Assembly (NCBI RefSeq): GCF_900168205.1 | Contig: NZ_FUZE01000023.1 | Span: forward strand, 1 to 64,000 | Length of the DNA: 64,000 nt | Direction of reading: 5' to 3' | Source of the DNA: Chryseobacterium balustinum | GTDB taxonomy: Bacteria; Bacteroidota; Bacteroidia; Flavobacteriales; Weeksellaceae | Part shown: positions 25,578 to 33,517 of the stretch, piece by piece | Numbering within the stretch: position 1 is the first letter of the stretch | Layout: the number at the start of each line of letters is the position of its first letter | The notes under the pieces: model-generated | Database searches by the model: none | What the model was told of the DNA's origin: nothing | The model's input: only the letters and a program-made list of their open reading frames with translations | Made by a program: the position numbers and the translations under genes

Positions 25578-25967
25578 TTAATTTCCAAAAAACTCGTCAT
25601 CTATCGATTGGTCATCTGAAAATGTCCAAACGTGAACAATCTTTCCACCTCTGACTTGAAACAGATCCATTCCTCCCAAATCCATCATATTAGCTTCTTT
25701 TTTGGCAGTAAACCAAACGGGGACCGATATCAAATCACCGCTTTCCAGCATTGGTCCTGTTGGTTTCACAACCATATTTCCCGATGTGTCATTCATAATG
25801 CCTTCAAGCATCTGAAAAATCTCACCAAGATTATTTTTCAAACCGGAAAATTTATTATTTCCCGGCTGATACCACTTTGTTTCAGGTGTAAAGTTGATAA
25901 ATGCTTTTTCCATTTCCCCATTGGCCAATGCTTCAAAATAGGCTGCTACAACTTCTTTAGCTCCCAT
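25578..25967 (-). CDS. SnoaL-like nuclear-transport-factor-2 fold protein (copy 1)
   Basis: 129 residues, the same length and fold as the next gene (MGAKEVVAAYFEALANGEMEKAFINFTPETKWYQPGNNKFSGLKNNL; end GGMDLFQVRGGKIVHVWTFSDDQSIDDEFFGN). The W-x-Q/H-P-G-N motif in the pocket is kept in both copies. It starts 11 bp after the NmrA gene. The pair may form a heterodimer, as NTF2-like proteins are usually dimers. No substrate can be named. Confidence 0.82.
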   Translation of the reverse strand: MGAKEVVAAYFEALANGEMEKAFINFTPETKWYQPGNNKFSGLKNNLGEIFQMLEGIMNDTSGNMVVKPTGPMLESGDLISVPVWFTAKKEANMMDLGGMDLFQVRGGKIVHVWTFSDDQSIDDEFFGN

Positions 25968-25978
25968 ATATTATATAT

Positions 25979-26875
25979 TTATTTAATAAAATAATCTTTG
26001 TTGTCTTTTGCCCACTCTGCCAAAGAAGTCATTTTTACAGGAAGTTTTTCTATGATTTCACTCATTTTAGGATTGAATTTTGTGGGATATTCAGTGGCCT
26101 GTTGAAGATTTTCATAATAAGCGGCAACGCTTGTTGCTCCCGCCTCTCCAACAAATGGTTTTAATATATCACCAAATTCCTGAGGTTTCTGAGGATAATA
26201 AACTATTTCTTCATCTACACCTTTAGAAAACTGTGATGCTAAATCGTTCCCTTTCAAATTTTCCAAACCACTTATTTTGAAAGCATCTCCCTTTAAATCA
26301 TCATTGTAAATAGCTTCAACCACAAAAGCACTCACATCTTTCGATGCAATCCATCCAATCGGCATTGCCTCCGGTGTAGGATAAGCCAATTTTTTCTCAT
26401 TGGTAATAAAAGGTGCACAGAAAGCGCCCATCATATTTTCCATATAAATTGTTGGTTCGATGATCACGTAATCTACACCGCTATTTTTCAAATACTCCTG
26501 AACATCCAATTTCACATCATCTACAGGAGAACCAATTTTTTGAGATTCTACCCAACCGCTTGTATTCCACACGATTTTCTTAACTCCATTGGCTTTAGCT
26601 GCATCGATGACATTTTTAGCATATTGCAAACCATCAAAAGGATTAGGCAGCGATACAGGAATCATAAAGGCAATTGCATCTATTCCCTTAGTAATTTCTA
26701 CCATTTTATCGGCATCAGCTAAATTTGCCAAAACAGGCGTTGCTCCCGCCTGCGCTAACTTTTCAAAACTTTTTTCCGAACTTGTTGCAGCAATTACTTC
26801 TGCTCCTTTTTTCTTTGCTTCTCCTATGATGTTAAATTGTTGTGAACCTGTAGCTCCAAATACTAAAATTTTCAT
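25979..26875 (-). CDS. NmrA/atypical-SDR family NAD(P)-binding protein
   Basis: 298 residues. The dinucleotide-binding motif is at the start, KILVFGATGSQQFNIIGEAKKKG, a GxxGxxx form of the NmrA branch. It lacks a classical YxxxK catalytic pair, so it may be a redox sensor or a reductase such as quinone oxidoreductase. First gene of an operon with two SnoaL-like genes. Its promoter carries two HxlR-type palindromes, a common arrangement for NmrA- or QorB-like genes, so derepression by electrophiles or quinones is plausible. Confidence 0.85.
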   Translation of the reverse strand: MKILVFGATGSQQFNIIGEAKKKGAEVIAATSSEKSFEKLAQAGATPVLANLADADKMVEITKGIDAIAFMIPVSLPNPFDGLQYAKNVIDAAKANGVKKIVWNTSGWVESQKIGSPVDDVKLDVQEYLKNSGVDYVIIEPTIYMENMMGAFCAPFITNEKKLAYPTPEAMPIGWIASKDVSAFVVEAIYNDDLKGDAFKISGLENLKGNDLASQFSKGVDEEIVYYPQKPQEFGDILKPFVGEAGATSVAAYYENLQQATEYPTKFNPKMSEIIEKLPVKMTSLAEWAKDNKDYFIK

Positions 26876-26907
26876 ATTCTATTTATTTTATTAGATTAAT
26901 ACTTATA

Positions 26908-26974
26908 CAAAGCTAAGCACACACACACCTTTACACAAGTACCCACCTAAAAGTCAACCACTTACCAAAAGGTT
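26908..26974 (-). promoter_or_regulatory. NmrA operon promoter with two HxlR-type operators
   Basis: On the minus strand the -7 box is TAGCTTTG (26915-26908). A half-degenerate palindrome lies at 26939-26958 (plus strand GTACCCACCTAAAAGTCAAC), 24 bp beyond the box; a second site, TACCAAAAGGTT, lies at 26963-26974. The first matches the Crp-gene promoter at 63308 in sequence and spacing, and the second matches the HxlR gene operator at 10012. Confidence 0.65.
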
Positions 26975-26989
26975 AGAATTATTGATTGT

Positions 26990-27926
26990 CAATGTGAAAA
27001 ATTTCATAAAAAATTTAATGACCTTTTGTCATCAACAGTATCTCTTAAGATATGATCAAAAATAACAGAGATTTTCATGAAATGAGAAAAAATCATTTGT
27101 TGAAGTTACTCTAATAAGGCTACGACGCGTTGAGGGCGAAGCTTATACATCCATAGTAAAATAATGTGAGAAAAAAATTTTTCAAATACTTTACATCATA
27201 AAATTTTAACTAGAGAATTGATCTTCTTCTAACACCAGTAAAACTATCCATAATTAATAGATGTACGCCTTACTATTTTAATACAGCTTATTGTTAATGG
27301 TGTAATATGGTAATTTTTTGTCAGATCTATAGGCCGTAATGGCCTTGAACTGATCTCATAAGATATTCTGATTATCGAGCAGTTCATCTCCATCAATACT
27401 GTTCAGGACATTTTCTATTAATTTCTCACCAAGGATATCAAATAAATTCTGCTCTGTCAATATTCGTAATACTTGGTATATTGGTTATAACAAGGCTTTA
27501 AAGCATAATGAGAATCTTTCGTTAGTTTTTAGCATTACCGAATAATTTTATTCATAATACAAAATTTACATAAAAGAAATACCTCGATACAAATTCATTC
27601 TTCTTCTAAATTTCTATTGAGATTTCAGTAGATAAATGAAGAAATTTTCTTTTTCCATTTTTGAGATTCTTTATTTCAGATATCATTCATGGAAGTTACC
27701 CAGATCAATGTTCAAAGTTATCTCTACGGAATTTACAATTTCACTGAGTTCAATATTGCCGTCACTAAATTTTATCAGAATTCAAAACATATCCAAGCCT
27801 GAGAGCATTGTTAAGAATTTATAATGTTGCAATTAAAAAAGTTTGGCAGGAACCTTTGGACGAGGCAGAGCTCAGTATTATCACGAGGATGATCATTTTT
27901 ATTTGCTCTAAATATTGTCATCTAAT
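26990..27926. other. Gene-poor region with decayed coding remnants
   Basis: No intact gene. The minus strand at about 27350-27480 can be read as VLRILTEQNLFDILGEKL followed by IENVLNSIDGDELLDNQ and a stop, without a start; its family is unclear. The RteC-like remnant at 27606-27800 is described separately. The plus strand near 27850-27950 has a short open stretch without features. Together these point to past insertion and decay of mobile or defence DNA. Confidence 0.45.
27606..27800 (-). pseudogene. RteC-like regulator, C-terminal remnant
   Basis: The minus strand reads KFSDGNIELSEIVNSVEITL then NIDLGNFHE and a stop; one base over it continues ISEIKNLKNGKRKFLHLSTE. This follows the RteC C-terminus, whose usual form is a Gly-x-[AI]-x-[LI]-x-EI motif, NIDLGNYHRTF, EIRNRK and FLD-LKEKL. 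RteC controls excision of Bacteroides conjugative transposons, and RteC-domain genes are frequent in flavobacteria. The N-terminal part is missing and the frame is broken. Confidence 0.45.
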
Positions 27927-28772
27927 TTATGTTTTTCCAGACTGGAAATAGACCCGCCACTTTTTATCGTATGATTTATTCTTCATATTATAATCCAAAT
28001 AGAAATCAAATTCTTGCTCATAGTTTAAGAATGGTTCAAATTGACTCTCATCGTATCCCGATTTTTCCAAGTAAAAACCGATTGCCTGATGATAAGGATA
28101 AATAAAATTCATTTTTGAATAGTATTCATATAAAGTTTCTGTATTAACTCTTCCTTTAGCTAATGTGAAGGCTTTTAGAACTCCTTCCGATCCTCCTGCA
28201 TAAAACGGACGGACAACACAATCAATTAATGTCCTTTCTATATCAGCTATCAAATATTTTTTAGATCTAATGACTCCTATATTATCTTGAAACTGGCCGT
28301 TAATGATATTGATTTGATGACCTTTTAATATTCTCTTATTGGTTGCTAATCTTGGATCTTTATTAAATGATTCATCTATTGAATGCTGTGTTAGGGAATT
28401 ACCTGATTGAGGATCAGATTGTTTTCTTTCTTGAACCATGAAGATATCATACGAAAGTTTTTCCGCTAATGAATGGATATATAATGAAGTTTGGTAACTG
28501 AAAAACGAAAATCTTGAGACCGCAGAATATATTTCAAAAACATCCGTATCAGTGCTGAACCAATATAGATTCGGAGTTCCTAAAAATTTTTCTTTCACAA
28601 ATTTGTCGACTATGAAATTTTTTAAGACGTCTCTTCTGCGGTTTTTTAAACCTTTGTGACCCTTAATTACAGAAATAAGATTGTTCAGTTCGCTTTCATT
28701 GATTACGGGATAAATAATCCTTGTAATATAAAATTCAATTGTGGCGAAATAATAATCCAAACCTTTAGACAT
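27927..28772 (-). CDS. AbiEi-type antitoxin/regulator-like protein, orphan
   Basis: 281 residues. The middle part SAVSRFSFFSYQTSLYIHSLAEKL and especially SKKYLIADIERTLIDCVVRPFYAGGSEGVLKAF match the AbiEi-family antitoxin domain (type IV toxin-antitoxin), where the ERTLID-x-V-x-RP-x-YAGG block is typical. The N-terminal winged helix is divergent. No AbiEii nucleotidyltransferase toxin gene follows it; the region downstream is decayed. It is divergent from the hipBST operon, with the HipB operators between them. It may be a surviving antitoxin half or a stand-alone regulator. Confidence 0.65.
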   Translation of the reverse strand: MSKGLDYYFATIEFYITRIIYPVINESELNNLISVIKGHKGLKNRRRDVLKNFIVDKFVKEKFLGTPNLYWFSTDTDVFEIYSAVSRFSFFSYQTSLYIHSLAEKLSYDIFMVQERKQSDPQSGNSLTQHSIDESFNKDPRLATNKRILKGHQINIINGQFQDNIGVIRSKKYLIADIERTLIDCVVRPFYAGGSEGVLKAFTLAKGRVNTETLYEYYSKMNFIYPYHQAIGFYLEKSGYDESQFEPFLNYEQEFDFYLDYNMKNKSYDKKWRVYFQSGKT

Positions 28773-28942
28773 AAACCATAACTCATTATATTACAGATGG
28801 TTACATACGATTTTTGATGTAATCAGAATATCATATATGTAATTCTGATTACGAAGTTACGGTATTTTTTTTAATAAATCAAGTAAATGAGCTAACGATA
28901 ACTATTAACTTATAGTACGTCGTCGAGTAATTGATATAATAG

Positions 28943-29079
28943 GTGCGTTATAATACACTTTAATATAATTTTTTAATGTTAATTTTCTAATTTCATTCGA
29001 TTAGTGCATTAAAGAGCACTTTTATTTCAATATATTAGAAAATACTTCTATCTTTGCATAAAAGTGCATTATATGACAC
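28943..29079 (+). promoter_or_regulatory. hipBST promoter with three HipB-type operators
   Basis: Three sites of form GTGC-N8-[AG]CAC lie at 28943-28958, 29004-29019 and 29064-29079, with centres 61 and 60 bp apart. The -7 box TATCTTTG (about 29050-29057) lies between the second and third. The third site covers the ATG at 29073. This arrangement allows tight autorepression with DNA looping, as in hipBA operons. Confidence 0.7.
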
Positions 29080-29282
29080 CATGGGTATTGATTGAGCAGA
29101 TTAAGGAGCGTAGAAAAGTTTTGGATGTCACGCAGGAAACTTTGTCAGAGGTTTCCGGTGTGGGACTTCGAACGCTTAAACAATTTGAAAGCGGAAAAGG
29201 GAATCCCACGCTTGAAACAATACAAAAAATTTGTGATGCATTAGGAATGGAAATCAAACTTGAAATTAAAAAAACTGAATAA
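29073..29282 (+). CDS. hipB: HipB-like XRE antitoxin/repressor of a HipBST system
   Basis: 69 residues from ATG 29073 (a GTG at 29064 is also possible but sits in the operator). One XRE helix-turn-helix: RKVLDVTQETLSEVSGVGLRTLKQFESGKGNPTLETIQKICDALGMEI. It is the DNA-binding part of the toxin-antitoxin complex. Its stop codon overlaps the next start by one base. Three palindromic sites upstream are its likely operators. The first gene of a three-gene operon in the order hipB-hipS-hipT. Confidence 0.85.
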   Translation: MTPWVLIEQIKERRKVLDVTQETLSEVSGVGLRTLKQFESGKGNPTLETIQKICDALGMEIKLEIKKTE

Positions 29283-29602
29283 TGAGGGCGGCTCAAGTTT
29301 TATATAAAGGTGATGTTGCCGGAGTTCTAACCCAAAATAATAATGGTACTTTTCATTTTAAGTATCATGAAGATTGGTTGTCTGATCCCTTAAAACCATC
29401 TATCAGCCTAACATTACCAAAAATTCAAGCTGAATTCTATTCAGAAACATTATTTCCTTTTTTTTATCATCTTTTACCCGAAGGTGCTAACAAACGATTA
29501 GTATGCAGAACCTTCAGAATTGATAAAGATGATGAATTCGGAATTTTGCTGCATACTTCTAAAATCGATACTATCGGAGCAGTAACCCTACAAAGAATCT
29601 AA
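29282..29602 (+). CDS. hipS: HipS-like antitoxin (HipA N-subdomain 1 as separate protein)
   Basis: 106 residues. It corresponds to the N-terminal subdomain of HipA kinases: AAQVLYKGDVAGVLTQNNNGTFHFKYHEDWLSDPLKPSISLTLP, then the FPFFYHLLPEGANKRLVCRTFRIDKDDEFGILLHTSKIDTIGAVTL block. In classic HipA this is fused to the kinase; here it is a separate gene, as in the HipBST system of enteropathogenic E. coli, where HipS, not HipB, neutralises the kinase. Overlaps hipB by one base and is separated from hipT by one base. Confidence 0.85.
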   Translation: MRAAQVLYKGDVAGVLTQNNNGTFHFKYHEDWLSDPLKPSISLTLPKIQAEFYSETLFPFFYHLLPEGANKRLVCRTFRIDKDDEFGILLHTSKIDTIGAVTLQRI

Positions 29603-29603
29603 C

Positions 29604-30614
29604 ATGGAATTGAAGATCACCAATTGTCCGGGAAGTTTGAAAGAAGGATTTTCTTCATACAGCAAGCCCGTTCTGAAAAAAATGTTTAATGGGCAGAAAA
29701 TAAGTCCTATTTTACCTTACCTCTCTCCTACCAGTGCAGAGGAAAAGGAAATTTTCAATGAAAATCAAACCCATATTTCAATTTCAGGATTTCAGGAAAA
29801 ATATTCTTTAATTCTTGATGGAAAAAATCTTCGTTTAACTCATAAAGATGAACACGGGCAGTATATTCTAAAACCAATATCTGACCTACCAAAAAATAAA
29901 GAGTATGCACCTGCAAATGAACATTTGACGATGCAGATTGCACAACAGGTTTTTAAAATGGAAGTCGCTGAAAATGCACTGATATTCTTTGCAGACGGTA
30001 GTCCTGCATACATTACAAAACGCTTCGACAGACTTGACAATACGTCTCTAGTCGAAAGCAAAAAGGAAAATAAGTTAGCTGTAGAGGACTTTGCATCATT
30101 GCTGCAAAAATCTCCACCAACGCATGGTGAACAGTATAAATATGAAGGGAGCTATTTCGAACTTTTTGAAGGCTTGAAAAAGTATATTCCGGCCTGGAAA
30201 GTGGAAGCACCAAAACTGTTCACTCTTATTCTTTTCAACTACTTGTTTTCAAATGGTGATGCGCATTTGAAGAATTTCTCAATAATTGAAACGCAGCAGG
30301 GAGATTATAAGTTAAGCCCCGCTTATGATTTATTGAACACGAGAATTCATATCGAGGATTCTAAATTTGCCTTAAAAGAAGGACTGCTGCCTAAATCCAT
30401 TTCAAAAGGAAATGATTTGGAACAGTTTATCCTTTTAGCTGAAAAAGCAGAAATACCTCAAAAAACAATCATGAAGATTATCAGTAATTTAACATCCAGC
30501 CATGAAAAAATAGGTCAACTGACTGACCATTCTTTTCTTAGCGAAAAATTAAAACGCAATTACCTCCAAGCTTACCAGGGACGATTGAATAGACTAAAGA
30601 AAGATATGTCATAA
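29604..30614 (+). CDS. hipT: HipT-like Ser/Thr kinase toxin
   Basis: 336 residues, the size of E. coli HipT and about 100 shorter than HipA. Gly-rich loop ISISGFQEK with the Ser59-Ile60-Ser61 pair that marks HipT proteins (autophosphorylation sites in the E. coli protein), ATP-site Lys90 in YILKP, catalytic loop NYLFSNGDAHLKNF with Asp219 and Asn224, and the metal-binding Asp242 in SPAYDLLNT. All kinase residues are present. E. coli HipT phosphorylates tryptophanyl-tRNA synthetase; the target here is not known. It is translationally coupled to hipS. Confidence 0.87.
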   Translation: MELKITNCPGSLKEGFSSYSKPVLKKMFNGQKISPILPYLSPTSAEEKEIFNENQTHISISGFQEKYSLILDGKNLRLTHKDEHGQYILKPISDLPKNKEYAPANEHLTMQIAQQVFKMEVAENALIFFADGSPAYITKRFDRLDNTSLVESKKENKLAVEDFASLLQKSPPTHGEQYKYEGSYFELFEGLKKYIPAWKVEAPKLFTLILFNYLFSNGDAHLKNFSIIETQQGDYKLSPAYDLLNTRIHIEDSKFALKEGLLPKSISKGNDLEQFILLAEKAEIPQKTIMKIISNLTSSHEKIGQLTDHSFLSEKLKRNYLQAYQGRLNRLKKDMS

Positions 30615-30710
30615 TGAAGGACATCACTTGATATTATTACCAACGTCAACTTAATTTAATATTCTTTATTAATTCCGAACAAATATATTGACTATATTTG
30701 TCCATCTTTT

Positions 30711-31052
30711 ATGCAAAAAATAGTTAAACATTTTTTTGTCTTTTCCCTATTACTAATATTCTTATCGAATGTCAGTGGTATCTCGGTGTGTCTGGAACAT
30801 GCAAAGCACTTGACCTCAGAACATGTTGAGAAAAAGAATTCCAAAGATGAGAAAAGTGCTAATTTTTCACAAGATGATCAATGCCAGTGTGCCCTACACC
30901 TGCAAATGAATTCATGTCTCTTTCCTGAGATTCAGAATGTAGATTTTGCTTTACAAGATATAGATCATAGCGTAATACCGCATCCCAAGGCAGTCGAATA
31001 CCGTCGCCTGATCGATTATTTCTCGTCGAGAGCTCCACCCTATTTTTCATAA
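30711..31052 (+). CDS. Small exported Cys/His-rich protein upstream of a TonB receptor
   Basis: 113 residues. A hydrophobic N-terminus (about 8-25) may be a signal or anchor. Later ICLEH-like Cys/His pairs (VCLEHAKHL), CQCALHLQMNSC and the terminal SSRAPPYFS appear. The Cys and His clusters suggest metal binding. Small proteins of this kind often precede TonB-dependent metal receptors in flavobacteria. A TATATTTG -7 box lies just upstream (about 30694-30701). It is the first gene of the receptor-exporter operon. No characterised family is recognised. Confidence 0.65.
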   Translation: MQKIVKHFFVFSLLLIFLSNVSGISVCLEHAKHLTSEHVEKKNSKDEKSANFSQDDQCQCALHLQMNSCLFPEIQNVDFALQDIDHSVIPHPKAVEYRRLIDYFSSRAPPYFS

Positions 31053-31195
31053 GTTATCGCTGAATAATTTCAGCTGAGACTATTTCCTACTACAGATTTT
31101 CCTATCTGTAATTACCACTGCGTGAATTTTTCACAGCAACGGAAGCGATTAATCATTAACCAATAGGGTTTCTCATACCTGTTTACCTATTTTCT

Positions 31196-33514
31196 ATGTC
31201 ACTTAATTATTGTATTTCGTGGAACATAAGCTATTATATTTCCACTAAGCCTTATCCATTAGCGGGCTTAAGCTTTCTATTATTCCCCCTTGCCTTCAAT
31301 GCACAGGAGGCGGAAAAAGATTCGATTTCAGCAACCATCCAGACGGTAGAGATCGTCGGAAGGAGATCTCAGGATTACGTTTCCGACTATTCATTTGCTG
31401 CTACAAAGATCGCAATGAAAAATAAAGATCTACCCCTCACCTTGAACACCGTTACAAAAGAACTGATCAATGACAGACAGGCCTTCAGATTGGGAGATGT
31501 CCTCAAAAATGTGGCTGGTGTTTCCAATGCAAGTTTTTACAATCAGTACAGCATACGTGGGATCAGCCAGAACGAAGAAGGACAGATCATTAACGGAATG
31601 CGTACGAGACAATATTATTTTTTGCAGCCGATGACATCCCACATCGAGCGGGTAGAAGTTTTCAAAGGGCCGGCAAGCATTACGATGTCGAGTGTGGATC
31701 CGGGAGGGACGATCAATATGGTGACCAAAAAGCCACTGCTTAACGACCGTTATGAAGTAAGTTTATCGGGTGGAAGCTTTGATACGTATCGCCTGACCAC
31801 CGATCTTACCGGTCCGTTAAATAAAAGCAAAACCCTATTGTACCGTTTCAACGGTGCGCATCAGGATGGCCAGTCATTCCGGGATAATGTAAGTAATAAG
31901 GGGTTTTTAATTGTTCCGTCCCTTTCTTTTATCCCCAATGAAAAGACATCGCTCAATGTCGAAATGATCTACAATGAGATGAACGGAAACCTGGACAGAG
32001 GACAGCCAATTTTTGGTGCGACAGCAGGAAGAACGGATCTCAACAGTACTCCTATCAGCCTTAATCTTGGCGCCCCCGGAGATTTTTTCAAAACAAAAGA
32101 TCTTACTTTAATGGGAAGTTTTGCTCATCATTTCAACGACCACATCAGCTTTAATGCCTCCTATATGAAACAGTTTTGGGATGAAGACACCCGTGAAACC
32201 AGAACAACTAATTCTTTTGCTCCCGATATCAGCAACAACCCTGTTTCGAGCCTTGCGATGATGCAGTATCTGGAAAGGGTACAGCACTGGGAAGTGGATA
32301 ATATCAGCGCTTATTTCAATTTCAGCTACAATACAGGAGTATTCAAACACCAGACTTTATTGGGATATGACAGCCATATGTGGGAGAAAAAAAGCAGTGG
32401 AAAGCAGGATGCCGCCAGAGGTTTTCTTATGAAAGACGGCAACGTCACTGCATCATATAATCCTGCAAATGTTGCACTGTACCAGACCATGATGTACAAT
32501 GGTGCTACAATCCCAAAACCCAACGTCAATCCATTTGATCTTAGCCCAGGTGCTTTAAACCATCAGGGAAATGATTACTCCATACTGAATGTCATTAATC
32601 CCTTGCCAACCGCTCTAACCACGACCCATGCTGCCTATGTGCAGCATTTGGTCACCTGGAAAAAGTTTAGGCTATTAGCAGGACTGAGACAGGAATGGTT
32701 TCAGGATAGAACGAATTATAAAAAACAGGAGGAAAATTCATTTAGCAATCAGCAGCTGCTTTACCGTATTGGTTTAACGTACAGCGTCACTGAAAACACC
32801 AATATCTACGGAACCTTTCTCACAGGATATCAGCCACAATCCAATACCATTTCACTAATGCCCGGAACTGCATCATTTACCGGGGCAGTCTCTGCTTCGC
32901 TATTTAAACCATTAATTTCTGACCTGAAGGAACTGGGTGTCAAAACCAAACTCTTCGGAAAGGTTAATGCCAGTTTTTCAATCTATGAGATCAATCAGAA
33001 AAACATTCTGGTCAACGCCAACAATCCTGCAGAACCGGATCAGCTGATCCAGCGCGGAGCCGACCGAAGCCGGGGTTTTGAAACCGAGCTGACCGGATAT
33101 ATCCTTCCGCAATGGCATCTTTATGCCGGGTACAGCTACATCGATGCGAAAGTTGTAGATGATTCCAACCCTGCATTGGTTGGTTTGGCAAAGGAAAACA
33201 CATCCAAGAACTCTGTTAATGTATGGACGAGATATAATTTTTCTGCAATCCAGGCATTAAAAGACTTCGGGATCGGAGCAGGAATTTTATATCAAAGTAA
33301 AAAAATCCCGTGGTACACCAGAAGTTTTGAGCTTCCGGCATATACCACTTTGGATGCCGCCCTTTATTATTCCGTTCCGCAAACCAAACTTCAGCTGGCT
33401 CTCAACGTCAACAATATAACCAATACAACATATTGGGTGGGAGCACAGAATTATCTAAGGCTTTTCCCTGGCGCTCCACGAAGCTATTTATTTACCGCAA
33501 CTTATAAACTTTAA
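31196..33514 (+). CDS. TonB-dependent siderophore-type receptor
   Basis: 772 residues. A signal sequence ends near AFNAQ. The TonB-like box TVEIVGRR and plug follow, with the siderophore-receptor signature TVTKELINDRQAFRLGDVLKNVAGV, YSIRGISQ and IERVEVFKGPASITMSSVDPGGTINMVTKKP. A long barrel ends in RSYLFTATYKL. It resembles FhuA/FoxA-type receptors. Base use is visibly richer in G+C than the flanking genes, a hint of transfer. The next three genes encode an ABC-2 exporter, so the operon is not a simple iron importer. Confidence 0.9.
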   Translation: MSLNYCISWNISYYISTKPYPLAGLSFLLFPLAFNAQEAEKDSISATIQTVEIVGRRSQDYVSDYSFAATKIAMKNKDLPLTLNTVTKELINDRQAFRLGDVLKNVAGVSNASFYNQYSIRGISQNEEGQIINGMRTRQYYFLQPMTSHIERVEVFKGPASITMSSVDPGGTINMVTKKPLLNDRYEVSLSGGSFDTYRLTTDLTGPLNKSKTLLYRFNGAHQDGQSFRDNVSNKGFLIVPSLSFIPNEKTSLNVEMIYNEMNGNLDRGQPIFGATAGRTDLNSTPISLNLGAPGDFFKTKDLTLMGSFAHHFNDHISFNASYMKQFWDEDTRETRTTNSFAPDISNNPVSSLAMMQYLERVQHWEVDNISAYFNFSYNTGVFKHQTLLGYDSHMWEKKSSGKQDAARGFLMKDGNVTASYNPANVALYQTMMYNGATIPKPNVNPFDLSPGALNHQGNDYSILNVINPLPTALTTTHAAYVQHLVTWKKFRLLAGLRQEWFQDRTNYKKQEENSFSNQQLLYRIGLTYSVTENTNIYGTFLTGYQPQSNTISLMPGTASFTGAVSASLFKPLISDLKELGVKTKLFGKVNASFSIYEINQKNILVNANNPAEPDQLIQRGADRSRGFETELTGYILPQWHLYAGYSYIDAKVVDDSNPALVGLAKENTSKNSVNVWTRYNFSAIQALKDFGIGAGILYQSKKIPWYTRSFELPAYTTLDAALYYSVPQTKLQLALNVNNITNTTYWVGAQNYLRLFPGAPRSYLFTATYKL

Positions 33515-33517
33515 ATT

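Noticed and set aside
26919..26930. Short CA dinucleotide run in the NmrA promoter
   Set aside because: About six copies only, too short to call an unstable repeat.
27636..27824. 62-codon plus-strand frame
   Set aside because: The minus strand of the same stretch spells an RteC-like C-terminus, so the plus frame is a shadow of a remnant.
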